From assembly GCA_011634665.1 (NCBI GenBank), contig WAEK01000006.1, forward strand, positions 1,868,501 to 1,932,500: a stretch of 64,000 nt of DNA. Direction: 5' to 3'. Below are positions 50,222 to 62,076 of the stretch, piece after piece. The stretch comes from Mortierella sp. BCC40632. Its lineage: Eukaryota; Mortierellomycota; Mortierellomycetes; Mortierellales; Mortierellaceae. The position numbers and the translations under genes were made by a program. How positions within the stretch are numbered: position 1 is the stretch's first letter; each line of letters starts with the position of its first letter. Under the pieces are notes generated by a model, which was not told the origin of the DNA, ran no database searches, and saw only the letters and a program-made list of their open reading frames with translations.

Positions 50222-50777
50222 GGCCGATTGGCCGATTGAAATGAGGATACCTACAATTCATGTTATCTGCTGCTGGCATGACATAGAGTCCTGATGGGCA
50301 GTGGTGTGGGTTCCGCAAATTTGTACTAAGGGTTACGAAAAGTGAAAGAGAGAGTTAGCTCGCCTGGCTCCAGTTACCAAGACCCCGTCTTTCACTTAAC
50401 CTGCAGATAACTTGGATTTTGTTTTAAAAAAGAAAAAGAGAAAAAGACTAGGCAAGACCAAGGGAAGAAGAGTAGCCTTTGCCTTACAATTCAATCATGA
50501 GTTCGTATTTACGGAAAAAGTCTGAGAATAGCTGTGGTCGTGCCACCGTCGAAGCCCGGCTAGAATGGGCTCGATGTTGTTGATGAGTATTCTGGTCGTC
50601 TATTGAATGCTCCTGCCCATCATGGCCTTGTTGATGTTGCTGACCCTGTTGCTGCAAAAGCGTATGTGAAGCTGCCGCCAAGGGTGAAGACTGGTGTTGA
50701 GGAGATTGAGAATGAAAGGGCGATACACCAGCAGCGACGGTACTGCTGGAGCGCGACCGTGTCTGAAAGATGCTCAT
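49402..50777 (-). CDS. AKTIP/FTS-like ubiquitin-E2 variant
   Basis: Five exons in transcript order: 50777-50488, 50325-50255, 50105-49671, 49569-49538, 49419-49402. They give 281 residues. A low-complexity Ser/Gln/His-rich N-terminus precedes an E2 fold: CPSGLYVMPA, LWFGTLFVHKGYYRDAVFKFKL, then IPPEYPDRRPTVHFLSDMFHPLID. The E2 active-site cysteine after FHP is missing, the mark of the AKTIP (FTS, fused toes) group. In animals and Aspergillus FTS forms a complex with Hook and FHIP proteins that links early endosomes to dynein, so an endosome-transport role is likely. The long T run at 50193-50221 lies in intron 2. Leaving the last intron in gives a longer alternative tail. The last exon has only five codons plus stop and is the least certain part. 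Confidence 0.84.
50193..50221. repeat. Poly(T) run of 29 nt in the AKTIP-like intron
   Basis: An uninterrupted T run is seen on the plus strand. On the transcribed strand it is poly(A) inside intron 2. Confidence 0.9.
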
Positions 50778-51131
50778 TCTGTATGTCTTGCTTTTCGATT
50801 AAGGTGAGAGAATAGCAGAGTTCCTAGTCCTATCTGTTTGTCGATGCACGCTTGTGAGATGACCTGAGGTCTGTTAAATTTGTCCTGCGGATGAGAATGA
50901 TTTGCTCTGGTAGAAAGAGGAAAGAAAAAAAATGAGGGCGTGTTCAAGAGGAGAAGGAAAGAGAAGGGAGGAGAGATGTGGCATGAAGGAGGTTGTAGGC
51001 TCATCTCTCTTTTTCTCAGCCCAGTTAGAGTTTCATTTTGAAGTGGTGCCTGACAGGTCTGTCTGGTTCTATATTTGCAAAGCGGCTCCACTTCGCGTCT
51101 TTTCTTTCTGCGAGCAATAAAAAGTCTCTTT

Positions 51132-52492
51132 CTAGATATCGGCAAATCCAACCTTCTTCTTGGAAGTCATCGACACAGACTCTGTGCCATCCGTGTCTTT
51201 CAGACTATCTTCCAGGGACTTGTTCCCATCGCCCTTGTACTCTCTTGCAAATCGTTCTAAATCTTCATGATTATCTGGTCCGTCTTCCATATACCGCTCC
51301 TGAACGTCATGAATTCCTTGGCTTTCCCACTCAGATCCCGACCTTACTGCTGTCATAAATATGCTCTCGTTAGCCTCCTCGAGACCGCCAAAGACATAAC
51401 CTCCTGCCTTGTCGATCGCTCGCACAACTCGTGTCACCGATTCTTTGTCCTGGATGCACAGCGTTTCGAACCCTACTAACCCAAAGTCCTCCACTAGATC
51501 ACATAGAGCTGCATTCAACTGTTGGAAGCGTGCCATGAAAGGGTCCTGGTTCAAATGATACTGTAGAAAGCTTAGGTCGGCAACATTGGTGTAAAAGTCA
51601 AGTGCCATTGGTAAGCGTCCATAAGTCTCGATCAGGTCTACTTTTGAAAGCACATTCACGTGTGGGAGCTCGAGCTGGAGCATAGTCTTGAGGGAAAGCA
51701 ATAGAACTGAGATATACTTTGCAGCGTCCGTGCAATAATGTGAATCTACTAGATGCACGCTGCACATCTGTCCCCGATTAATGAAGATCTTCTCGTCAGA
51801 AACTGATGTGAACTACTTGCCTTAAGCCAGTCAAGAAAGCCAATAACGGCCTGCAGCAATTTCCCAGAACATCATTTCAAATCCGTAGACTTTACCCTGT
51901 AGCCAATCTTTCCAAGTCGGTCAATGATTCTTTTCATTGCATCGTTGTGTGTATAGAGCTCGACTTGGCCTGGACAGTCAAAGACAATGTAGTCGTCGCC
52001 ACATGCTTTGAGCTTCTCCTCCAGCCAGTCCATGTTATCAGCCAGATATTCCATGCAGTAAATGATTCCTCCATTTGGTCCGAGCTGTAGGTTGTTCATC
52101 GCATCCTCAAGAGATATGAGTTCCATGATTGAGATATCGGTAGGATATGGCAAAGAGTCGTTTGCAGGATCGAGATTCACGATCGTGGTTTTCCTGTATT
52201 CACCCATTGTTCAGATACCGCCATAGTAATGGAAGAAACATATTAGAAGAGTGTCGATAGATTTTGATCCACTTCACGAAAAGCAGAGCCTATGGAGGTC
52301 TTTCAATACCTCTCGATACCGTTCAGAAACTGGTACATTCCATTGCAATAGGTGGTTTTTCCAGACCCTGGAGGACCAATGACTACCTAATCAAACGTGG
52401 CCATTGGTGCATGATCGAGTTAGTCTCTTTCAGCTGCCAAGGCTATGAATGCACACACACACATGGCACCAATGTACCTGCGCGAATGGCAT
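51132..52492 (-). CDS. GPN2: GPN-loop GTPase 2
   Basis: Four exons in transcript order: 52492-52478, 52386-52310, 52193-51896, 51767-51132. They give 341 residues. The first coding exon encodes only five residues (MPFAQ), followed by the P-loop GPPGSGKTTYCNGM. The defining Gly-Pro-Asn insertion is at residues 69-71 (LGPNGGIIY), and CPGQVELYTH gives the G3 region. SKVDL matches the base-recognition motif. The first exon was placed by recognising that the family P-loop is preceded by exactly this kind of short N-terminus, with GT-AG sites in phase. GPN2 proteins help assemble and import RNA polymerases II and III together with GPN1/GPN3. It lies 354 bp upstream of the AKTIP-like gene on the same strand. 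Confidence 0.92.
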
Positions 52493-54527
52493 CCTGTCGA
52501 TTCGATGTTCGAATGGTTCTGATTGAACATCTCAAGTGCTCAGTTAAGGTGGAGGCCGCAAGGCCGCAATAATTACGTCACCGAAGCCGATACGGACGCA
52601 TACACTTTGGCACGTTGCTCCAACTCTTTGTATCTGGGAGCAAGACTTCAAAGATTGCAAAAGTAATTATTGACTACTATAAGCCAGAACAACAATACCT
52701 CGGTATTGCTGCTAACATCATTTCAGTCTTTTATGCGATTTAGCGAGAGAAGCCTATCATACCTTTTATGTAAGAGAACAATTCTAGAAACATACACCAA
52801 CTGACTCTTCCAACCACTGGGGTAGGACGCACAATTCTTCGCTGATGGATAGCTACCCATTCCAAGGCAACATCCTCACAGGCGGTTCTAACCCTCTGTC
52901 TTCGCTAGCAGATTTAAAGGCTCTGAGGGTGTGCGATACAAGAGAATGTAAGTCTTCACCGCCTCATACATCAATTCTAGGCAGGGTAGAGTACTACCTT
53001 AGCGAAGCTCACAATTGCCCTTGATCTAAAGAACGCATGGGGAGACTCTGGGACTGCAATCCAAAGGACGTCAGGGACATCGGAGTAGACTCGAGAAATG
53101 TATTTACCGTTAGATTCAGTGCCTTATTTCTAGCCGAGGAGACTAAAGGTCATTCGCAGAAGAGAGTTGCATATCTGGCCAGGAGATCAAGACGAAAGCC
53201 CCGCCCTGGCGGCGACTTTTCGGCCCAAGACCTATCCGAGGCAGCATTAAATGAACTTTTCGGGACATTTAATATGAGATTTAATAGGTATCAATGGGAA
53301 TGCAAAAAGGTCCGAGGGGCTGAATTTGCGACGCGCACGAACTGGATTCTGAAGGACAAATAGGCAAGAGACAGGATTTCAACGGCATTAGATTGGCATT
53401 GGCCTGATAGACTTACCATAAAGTCTGATTTGCCGAGACGTTTTTATACTACCTGCTTGGGAGAGTAAATATGAGTTCTAGAAGTAAAGCTTGTATTTGG
53501 ATACGGCTTCGAAAAGATAGACCCTCTTAACTCTATCGTCTTGTTCTTAGCGTGAATGAGCATTACGCTCTAAAAAGTGTCCATAATACTATGGCTTCAT
53601 GGGTAGGGTCAGCATCAGGATCTCCTACTGCTAAAATTGCAAGACTAATCACTAGAGGCGTGAAAGCGAGACACAGTATCTTTGGTGTTAAGAACGATGG
53701 CCTACTTTTTTTTCAGACGATAGACACACGTGCACTAGTACAACCTCAGGTCAACCTGTGCTGCATGCACAAGGCCATGACTGTGGCTGTGGTAACAGTG
53801 GTACAGCAGTCAAAGTATGAGAACAGCGCGCCAACAAAGGCCTCCAAATGTAGAAGGCATCCCTTCATCCCTTCCTTCTTTTCTATCATTTTTCATTTTT
53901 AAGCAAGTGCCAGTGCAGGAGTGAATTAAGGCGCTGAACGATTTCCTATAGGCCCCTTAGAATTCAGTAAGGCCAAAAAAGCTAATGGAAACAGTGGTAG
54001 TGGAAGTGGGAGAGTTGATGAAGCCAGAATGCTCAAGCTCAGCACTCGCATTCGGGTCAGGATATCTTTACTACAGGCCATGCAATATGACCGCAGTAGT
54101 AGTGTAAGGATTGGTGAGCTAAGCGGCCAGCAGCAAGGTCAAAAGGGTCAAGCTCCAGCCTCATTGGAATATTGGAATGTGTGCTGTGCTGGAGTCGCAC
54201 TCAGTTGTTGGATCGTCGAAAGTAAGTGTCTCTTGCCCTCAGCCCTGGAGCATCAGTTTGGGCCAGGGGTTCGTGCGCATGTTTGGCGTTTGTGTACCCC
54301 CTCTCTGTCCACTTAAGGCGTATTCTCTTCTTCTGTTGCTCTACCTCTACTCTCCTCCCCCACCCCTTCTTTTTCTTTTCTTTCTCTTTTCTTTACTACC
54401 CTTCTTCGCATCTTCTCGAATTCACTCCCACTGCATCCAACACCCACTCAAGATCTCCCACAGTCCAAGAATATCCACCCACCAACAGAGAGAGAGAGAG
54501 AGAGAGAGTCAGTTACCCCGGAAAACC
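52493..54527. other. Unassigned region with weak open frames
   Basis: About 2 kb between GPN2 and GGT. Open frames at 52845-52951 (followed by a GTAAGT donor), 53037-53363 and 53552-53902 have protein-like composition but no domain I recognise, and I could not join them into one spliced gene without stops. The frame at 53037-53363 is the most protein-like (for example FNRYQWECKKV). This may be a lineage-specific gene, a decayed transposon or a non-coding transcript. The right part is the CT-rich leader of the GGT gene, with a (AG)11 repeat at 54487-54508. Confidence 0.45.
54487..54508. repeat. AG dinucleotide repeat in the GGT leader
   Basis: Eleven AG units end 19 nt before the GGT start codon and should lie in the 5' untranslated region. 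Confidence 0.9.
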
Positions 54528-56994
54528 ATGTCCCGTTACCATACAGACCGTCTGTCGACCGCAGAACTTGGCCATGCTACCTCTAGTCCTCGCCAGTCAT
54601 TTGACGATAGTGGCAAAGGTAGAGACGACTTAAATAGCGAGTCGGCCCAAGAATCAACCTCACTCCTACAGGGCCCCAGCAACCCAAAGTTCAAGAAGTA
54701 CCCCGTTATCGATAGCGACACCAGCACCGGCCTCAGAAGTTCTCTGACTCTCTGTGGCTGCAGGAAGACCGCTCTAGTCCTACGTTGTCTCTCCTCCCTG
54801 CTACTCATTGGCGTTGCTGCTGCTTTAGTGACAAAGATAGCTAGACCTAGTGGTAAGTGCACCGATTGATACGGCAGTTGAGCATGCCCTTGTCTCGGCC
54901 CATGCTCTGGAGTAACCATGGCTGCTGCATTTTGCATGATGAACTCTCCATAGCCGACCAAAGGAATACTCCTGTGCTTGTCAAGGTCAAGTCTGGTGCT
55001 GTAGCAGCCGAAGAAATTCACTGTTCAGAGATTGGTGTTCAAGGTGAGTGTCGTCGTAAAAGAATCATTTGGAGTGTGGGAGGAACAGGGGAAGGGCGAA
55101 GCTTCGCACCACCCCCAGCCTCACAGCTCCTTGTACCTGTTTGTCTCTTTTTCCTTTCGAGAACGCAGGTTGAATACTAATGCAACCGTACCTTTCTTTT
55201 TTGTGTTCGCCCCCCCCCCCCCCCTTCCTGTCTCACCTTATTGTGCAACAATAGTCCTTCAAGAAGGAGGCAACGCTGTGGATGCAGCAATTGCTTCTTG
55301 TCTTTGTATTGGCACTGTCAACTCCTTCTCGGCCGGAATCGGTGGAGGAGGATTCATGACCATCCGTCTCCCGAATGGTACTGTCGAGGTCATAGACTTC
55401 AGAGAGACTGCGCCTGCCGCCTCGACCCCCAAGATGTACAAGGAGAACCCTGACTTAGCCCAGACGGGTGGTCTCTCAGTTGCGGTCCCTGGTGAAATTC
55501 GTGGACTAGAGCTGGCACATAAGCGCCATGGAAAGTTGCCCTGGGAGCGTCTCTTTGCACCCTCAATAGGCCTTGCGAGAGATGGTTGGGCTGTTGGACC
55601 CGAGCTGGCTATTAGGATTGGGCGAGCCAAGGAACTAATGGAGACGGTGCCTGAATGGTCTAAGGTCTTTGCTCCAGAAGGAACAGCTCTGGTTGAAGGG
55701 CAGTGGATCAAGCGCGAAACTTATGCTGAGACCCTCGAGACCATTGCTCTGGAAGGCCCTGATGCATTCTATACAGGCAGGATCGCGAACCAAATTGTAG
55801 ATTTTATTCAGTCTAAAGGAGGGATTATGACAACGATAGACATGCGTGATTACAAGGCTCTGGTCAAGGAACCTGTTGTGGGGTTCTACCAGGGTAGGAA
55901 GGTGTACACTACTCCTGCGCCATCCAGTGGACCAGTACTGATTAGCGTCCTGAATATCATTGAAAGATACAACGTGGGTGGAAAAAAGGGATCCAGCGCC
56001 AATGTTGATACTCACCGACTTGTCGAAGCCATGAAATGTAGGTACCAGGCTCCACTGTTGGAAAGGTTAACGTGATTACTGCACTCTGTAAAGATGCTAA
56101 CAGCCCTGCATTACATTCATGATTGACTTGATCTAGTCGGATATGCCCAAAGAACTGAACTTGGCGACCCGGACTTTACCGATCTAGAAGAGACGGTGCG
56201 GAACATGCTCTCAAAGGATACCGCTGCCTACATTCGTGCTAATATTTCGGACACACAAACATTCCCTGTAGAGTACTACAACCCTCACTGGGGCCCTATA
56301 GACAACCATGGCACGACTCATCTCTCGGCCGTTGATGAGAACAACATGGCTGTTACTCTTACCTCTACAGTGAATCTCCTTTTTGGATCCAAGTTGTTGG
56401 AACCAAAGACTGGCGTGATCCTGAACGACGAGATGGATGATTTCTCGATTCCAGGAAGAGCCAATTCATTTGGACTTCAACCATCGCCCTTTAATTACCC
56501 CGAGCCAGGAAAAAGGCCACTCTCTTCTAGTGTGCCGACCATTATCGAGCGCGACGGTCAATTTGAGATGGCGTTGGGCGGTAGCGGAGGTTCCAGGATC
56601 CTGACATCCGTTCTTCAGGTACGGCGGTCTGTGGATCAAACTGTTCCACTGTCTGAACTTTCTTTTGTTTTCATCTGACACAGATTATCTCATGCTGAAC
56701 CTCCTGACTCTTTCTCTTTAGGCAATGCTCAATGTGTACAACCATGGTATGAATGTAATGGATGCGATCGAGAGTCCAAGGATCCATCACCAACTTATGC
56801 CGAATGTTCTTGATATTGAAGAGGGTTATTCAGCCTCTGAAATCGCATTCTTGCGGGCGATTGGCCACAACGTTACGATATTTGATCGTCGCCTGGCAAA
56901 AGCGGAAGTTCAAGTCGTCATGCGCGACCAGGAGGGGACTGTTTATGCCTCAAGTGACTCTAGAAAGCATCAGGCTATTGCCGCGGGATACTAA
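54528..56994 (+). CDS. Gamma-glutamyltranspeptidase (glutathione hydrolase)
   Basis: Five exons, 54528-54852, 54954-55043, 55255-56037, 56137-56618 and 56722-56994, give 650 residues. The order is a cytosolic tail, one membrane anchor (about residues 81-103), then the GGT domain: KVKSGAVAAEEIHCSEIGV, EGGNAVDAAIASCLC, SFSAGIGGGGFM. The autocleavage site and nucleophile is the first Thr of TTHLS, residue 459, followed by AVDENNMAVTLTSTVN. GSGGSRI, needed for the oxyanion and substrate pocket, is present. The enzyme removes or transfers the gamma-glutamyl group of glutathione, and maturation into two subunits is expected. The tail contains ESTSLL, an acidic dileucine motif that in yeast can direct proteins to the vacuole, so a vacuolar site like that of yeast Ecm38 is likely. 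Intron 2 has a C-rich tract near 55210-55224. Confidence 0.94.
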
Positions 56995-58021
56995 GTGGGA
57001 TGTGGTGACGGAAAGGAATGGTGGTATTCTTTTGCATAGTTTGTTCTCCGTGTCTCTCTTAATCGTGTTTTTAAAAAAAAAAAAAAAAAAAAAAACGCGG
57101 GTATCTGGCGCAAGTGGGACGTCCAGAGTCTCTGGGGATGTGATGTCGGATGACAGTAAATGGGAGAGGGCACGTGGATCACTTGCGCCCTCCTCTGTCA
57201 GAACAAGTCGTACAACCCGTGTCATCAGCAAAAGAAAAAAACGTGCAGTCAAAAAGCACCCCATCAGTATGAGATGGAGGTCTAGCTGGGTCGATGAATG
57301 GCGCGTTGGGTGCAGTATCTCCCTGTATTGCAACATGCCGTATCACCGCTGCATTAAAGAGAGATGCTCGCAGATGCTATTGTTGGTGCTTGGGTTGGGT
57401 ACGCTCTAAAAAGATGTGTTACCAGGCTTGCTGGGAAACGATGTCGTCTACCGCCTGGCGGGAGAGGAGGTCGGTGGTTGTGAGGAGGGACGGCCAATGA
57501 CACCCACGCCGTCTCCCGCGGCCATCCCCAACTGAAAAAAAAAAAAAAAAAAAAGCTCAAGAAACAAGGTTGGCGACTGACCAGCCCGCGGATGGAGAAT
57601 CGCATTTCAGTCGAACCTTTCCATTCAGGCAATGCTCGGCCTTGTCTCTAATCAAAGAGTCCTAGTGATATCTCACTCACTCTCTCATTCTCACTCTCCT
57701 CTTCTCTCTTCTCTTCTCTCTTTCTTTTTTCCTCTCTTTACTTACGTTTTCTCCTCTCTCGTCCTATTCACTCACTCATTTATCCATCCAACCTGTCAGT
57801 CAGCCTCATCCCGCTGACCTCAACTGACCCACCACACATCTCTCATTCTCTCCTCCTCTTCCTTTGCTTCTCCTCAGTTTTTGCACTTGTCCGTCTTTCT
57901 CTTTCACGCTCTTGCTTTCATTCTCCCCACCTCACCCCTCTCGACTATCCTTACCCACCACCTTATTTCTAGCACTTTAGCTTTCTCGGCCTCTTGTCCC
58001 GCCTTCGAAACGACTTCTACG
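56995..58021. other. Intergenic region with two poly(A) runs and CT-rich leader
   Basis: A runs lie at 57073-57095 and 57535-57554. CT/TC-rich sequence from about 57670 to 58000 is the likely promoter and leader of the next gene. The open frames here are low in complexity and have no recognisable domain. Confidence 0.6.
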
Positions 58022-61000
58022 ATGGATAAATCCATCCCTGGCGACAAGTACATTCATACTTTGTCACACTACCTCCGCACAAACCAATGTCGGCTCCTTC
58101 CTTCTCCCGCAGCTGCTGCGCGTTCCAACCCCAACACATCCGCCGTCGCTGCCAATGCACGCGCCCTTGTCAACCCACTCGATCCAATGGCTAATGCATA
58201 CTCGGGCATGGTCAACTCCTTATGGAATGTCACGAGTGCTGTCGTCAGCTCCATCTCGCCTTCTAATTTCTCTCTCGGCTCCACTCCTGAGCCAACCACT
58301 CCTGCTCAGGAAATAGAGGTTCACAAGGGATCCTGGGACGGCACCGGTGCCATTCTTTACGACCCTTCTCCCATAGAGCGCCAGCTGCAGCTCCAAGCAC
58401 AGCTGCGAGCGCCCGTCTTTCCATTGGATCTATACTATCTGCTCTACCTTTTGGAGCGGTTCGAAGAAGTCGGTGTCGAGTTTGAAGGCTGGGATGGGCT
58501 CGCTGCAAGGAACGCTTCCAGAGACGCGACCCCACGTGCAACAGCTGATACCTCTGGCAATGCATCTCCAGCAGTTGCAGGAACGACGATTGCTTCGAGC
58601 AGCAACAACAGCAGTGCTCTCAAAATCAAAACAGGCGCGGTAGCAACAGGGTCCTCTCCCGCCGTTCCAGGGACAGCCCCAACTTCACCACGCCCACAGT
58701 CCATCCGCTCATTTTCGTCCACCGCTATATCGACCCTCACGTTGATCACTGGATGGAAACAGTGGTCAACAGCTGCATCGAACAGCTCCGAGAATGTGAG
58801 CGTGACAGACGATATACACTTTATCCATAAATTTCTACGGCGTTTACAAGGCCTCCGGCTTGTCGCCAAGATTACTCCTGGAAGTCATAACCAGGATAAG
58901 GGCAGGATTGAGGATTTCGATGGAGCCGCCATTTTGACGTTATTTAACCATGGTCTACCGCCGAGCCTGGACGATTACACTTCCGGTGCCGCTATACCAA
59001 AGACGCCACCCATGTTACTGCCGTTAGCAGCCACGTTCGCATCACTTACTCATCTGGAACTCCACAAGATTCCAGCAAACTGCATCGACGGATGGGAAAC
59101 ATTGATGCAGCAGCTTCGGTCTCTTGTTCTTGTCCAGGCGCGGATAGAGGACCTGTACGACATTGCTGTCACCGCGGTTGTCAATGGTGAGCGACGACGG
59201 AGAGCTAGGGTCCTGCGAGAGAAGAACAGGGCAGTACAGATCAAGCAAGAGCAAGAAGAGGCGCTAAAGGATGCTGCACTTGAAGCCCAGAGGATGAACA
59301 ATGCCACTTCTAGTTCCAGTGAAGGAGAGGATGCTAATCAGCCAATGCGCACCAATGGTGAGAATGGGACTAGCAGGAAGGGAACCTCATTGTCAGAGGA
59401 AGACGAGAACCTGCTCATCATTGCTTCGCTCAAGATGTGGCCCATCTTGCGACATTTGTCTGTTTCCGATAACTCGTTGCCGTCGGTCACACGAACCGAT
59501 GCGTTCACGCATATCAAGTCAGTGGTCAGCCTGGATCTCTCTCATAACCTATTGCTTGCACCACCATCGGGAATGATCCATCTCCATAATCTGAACGAGC
59601 TCAACCTGTCATACAACATGATCTCTGGTGTGCAGTCTATCTACCAGATCTTGGGCAATATTGCAGTCCTGGATTTACGTGGAAATAGACTTGAAAGCCT
59701 TTCAGGGTTAGAGCGACTCTGGAATCTGGAAAAGGTTGATATCCGCGAGAATTATTTGAGTGAAGCTGCAGAGGTGGGACGATTGGCAGCGCTTCCTGGA
59801 ATCAGAGAAGTGTGGGTTGAGCGCAATCCATTCTGCACTATTCAGGTATTTTGATCTCACTTGGCGTTTTTTTTTTTTTTTTTTATCATGATGAGCGACA
59901 AGCAGTAATTTTTATTGATCATCAGAGCGTTGCCCCTGGCTAATGGTTGTGTTTGTTGGATCTTCTCTATATTTTGATCAGCCAAAGTACCGACTAGAGA
60001 TCTTGGCAGTGTTCAAAGCAAATGGACACGACCTTCTCCTCGACGGAACATTTGCATCCTTTACAGAAAGACGAGCCTTGAGCAGCCTAAGTCCCTCAGC
60101 GTTTTCAGCTGCCATCAGTGGTGTCACGAATGTGGCCAATATACCCGCAGCCTCTGCGCCTGCCGCCTTGTTCGCCAAAGAGCTCTCCTCCGGCGCTTCG
60201 AGTTCACATTCCCGAAATAATTCGACTTCTGCCGGTGACACATTCAAGAAAGAGGACGACCTAGCTGCCTCCGTAAAAGTGGGGCAAGCAAATGCATCTG
60301 CGGGTAACAAACTAACGAAAAAGAAGCTTGTCAAGTCGTCCAAGAGAGTCAAGAGAGTTGTGAACCTTGATAGTGATCATGAGGAGGAAGGAATTATGGC
60401 TCCTGACGAGCTTTCAAGGTTTCAGGAGGGTGTCATGAGCGATGACGATGAGATGCCTAGACCGCTCGAGACTATGCCCGAGTCCCCATCAAAGGACGTG
60501 ACAAAGAAAAAGAAGAAGAAGAAGAGCACAAAGTCTTCATCCAACCTCAAAGCGGATGCCGAGTCCCAAGAAGCAGCGGTTGGTGCCAACGACGGAAAAG
60601 AGAAGAGCAAGGAAAAGGACAAGGAGAAGGTGAAAAAGAAGATTTCGAAAAAGAAGAGTGGGGCCATCTCTGGAGTGAGTTTTGCTGGAGACGAGGATGC
60701 CCCGAAGCGGCCTACTTCGCCCATGTCGCCCACTTCCCAGGATGATCTAGAGGTAGACCATTCGCTCTGTCATGGTAACCACCATGTGCATCGACACCGA
60801 CTTGCCCAACTGGAAGAGTCGTTAGCTGCTGTTCAGTTGGAGCGTCCTCTCTCAGGAGTCTTTATCCTGGGATCATCCCCTACTGGACCCGCCAGACCAC
60901 AATCGCCCTCTCATCCACGACAGCCCTCGCGTGGTATTCTGAAAAAGCACTCGACCTTTGCAGGGCCTAGCACAAGCACAAGCTCTAATGCCAACTCGTC

Positions 61001-61235
61001 AGGAGTTCAGTCTGGTTCAATGGATGGAGCACCTTATGATCGTAGTGGAGCCATCTCACCACGACTGAGGCCTTCATCCCCTATTGGGTCCTTTTCATCA
61101 GACGATGGGGGTGCGGATGGTTACCGACGACGAATTGAGGCCATGAGGTCGGAAGCCGGTAGTAATTGGCTCAAGGTTTTGGCGGAAATGGATCGAGATC
61201 CTGTCCATGGAACCTCCACATTGTCACTTAAATGA
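58022..61235 (+). CDS. Leucine-rich-repeat protein with disordered C-terminal half
   Basis: Two exons, 58022-59845 and 59982-61235, give 1025 residues. The frame is open upstream but has no ATG before 58022. The N-terminus (DKYIHTLSHYLRTN) begins like a group of fungal LRR proteins. Typical repeats run from about residue 475 to 608: LRHLSVSDNSL, VVSLDLSHNLL, LNELNLSYNMI, IAVLDLRGNRLESL, LEKVDIRENYL. A cap segment crosses the exon junction (NPFCTIQPKYRLEILAVFKANG). Exon 2 is otherwise disordered, with a lysine-rich block (DVTKKKKKKKS), Ser/Pro-rich stretches and a His-rich patch. Such proteins are usually scaffolds; I cannot name a partner. The Ser/Pro-rich parts may be phosphorylated. The spliced junction is GT-AG and phase 0. 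Confidence 0.85.
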
Positions 61236-62076
61236 TAAATGACCACGCTCAACCACGAAGAGAGTCCTTATGTTCCAACCCATCCCCAAGCCATCCGCCA
61301 CCCTCCCTCCAAAATTTGACTTTTTCTAAGTAAAATCAATGGGTATCAGATAGCCAATCAGCGTTCACCTAACGCATAGTCAAAGGTGAAGGTACTATTC
61401 CAGCAGTTGTCTCTAAGTGAAGTACCCTTGGGAGTGGATTTTAGATGTTGAGTCCTAAAGAGATATTGTAGAGATGATTTTTTTACACCCGTCTATGTAA
61501 ATTTTTCAGGTGGAGAGAAAAGTATGGATCTCCCTGGACAAAAACTGGGGTTGAGGGACACGTCTAGCAAAATAGTCTATTGACTAGAAATCAAAAGTGC
61601 ACTTTTTGTTCAATCAATTATTGATATTCAGAACTTCTCTTTTTTTCTTCATACTTCATTAACAAAAGTATTAGAGTAGAGTCTAGAGAACTCATAAATA
61701 CCATTATCTCTGAGATTGCTTAGCTGGTTGAGGAGAAAATGCGATTTTGAAGCCGGTGATGGACGTCAAAAATCCTTACAAGTCAAGATACTACCATAGA
61801 GTAGCTGCTGTTTCGCCCAAAATTGCCTACTTACTCGCCCCGGACATTAGCTAGACGCATTTTCTATCCTTCCAGTTAATAACTCGTGCCTTTAGATAGG
61901 AATTGGCCAAGATCTGGGGGACTGAATAAAAAAAAAAAATGATGTCAATCATCATTCTTTAAAGTCGCCTAAGAAAGGTATTGGGACTTCTTAGGCTGAG
62001 TTAGCGTTAAGAGACGAGGGAACAGAGGGTTTGAGATGCAGTCGCTCCTACGCAGACGTTTATTGATTACAGTAAT
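61236..62076. other. AT-rich spacer between LRR gene and transposase
   Basis: About 840 bp without a gene. It could contain one end of the transposable element to the right, but I could not identify a terminal inverted repeat because the other end lies outside the window. Confidence 0.5.
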
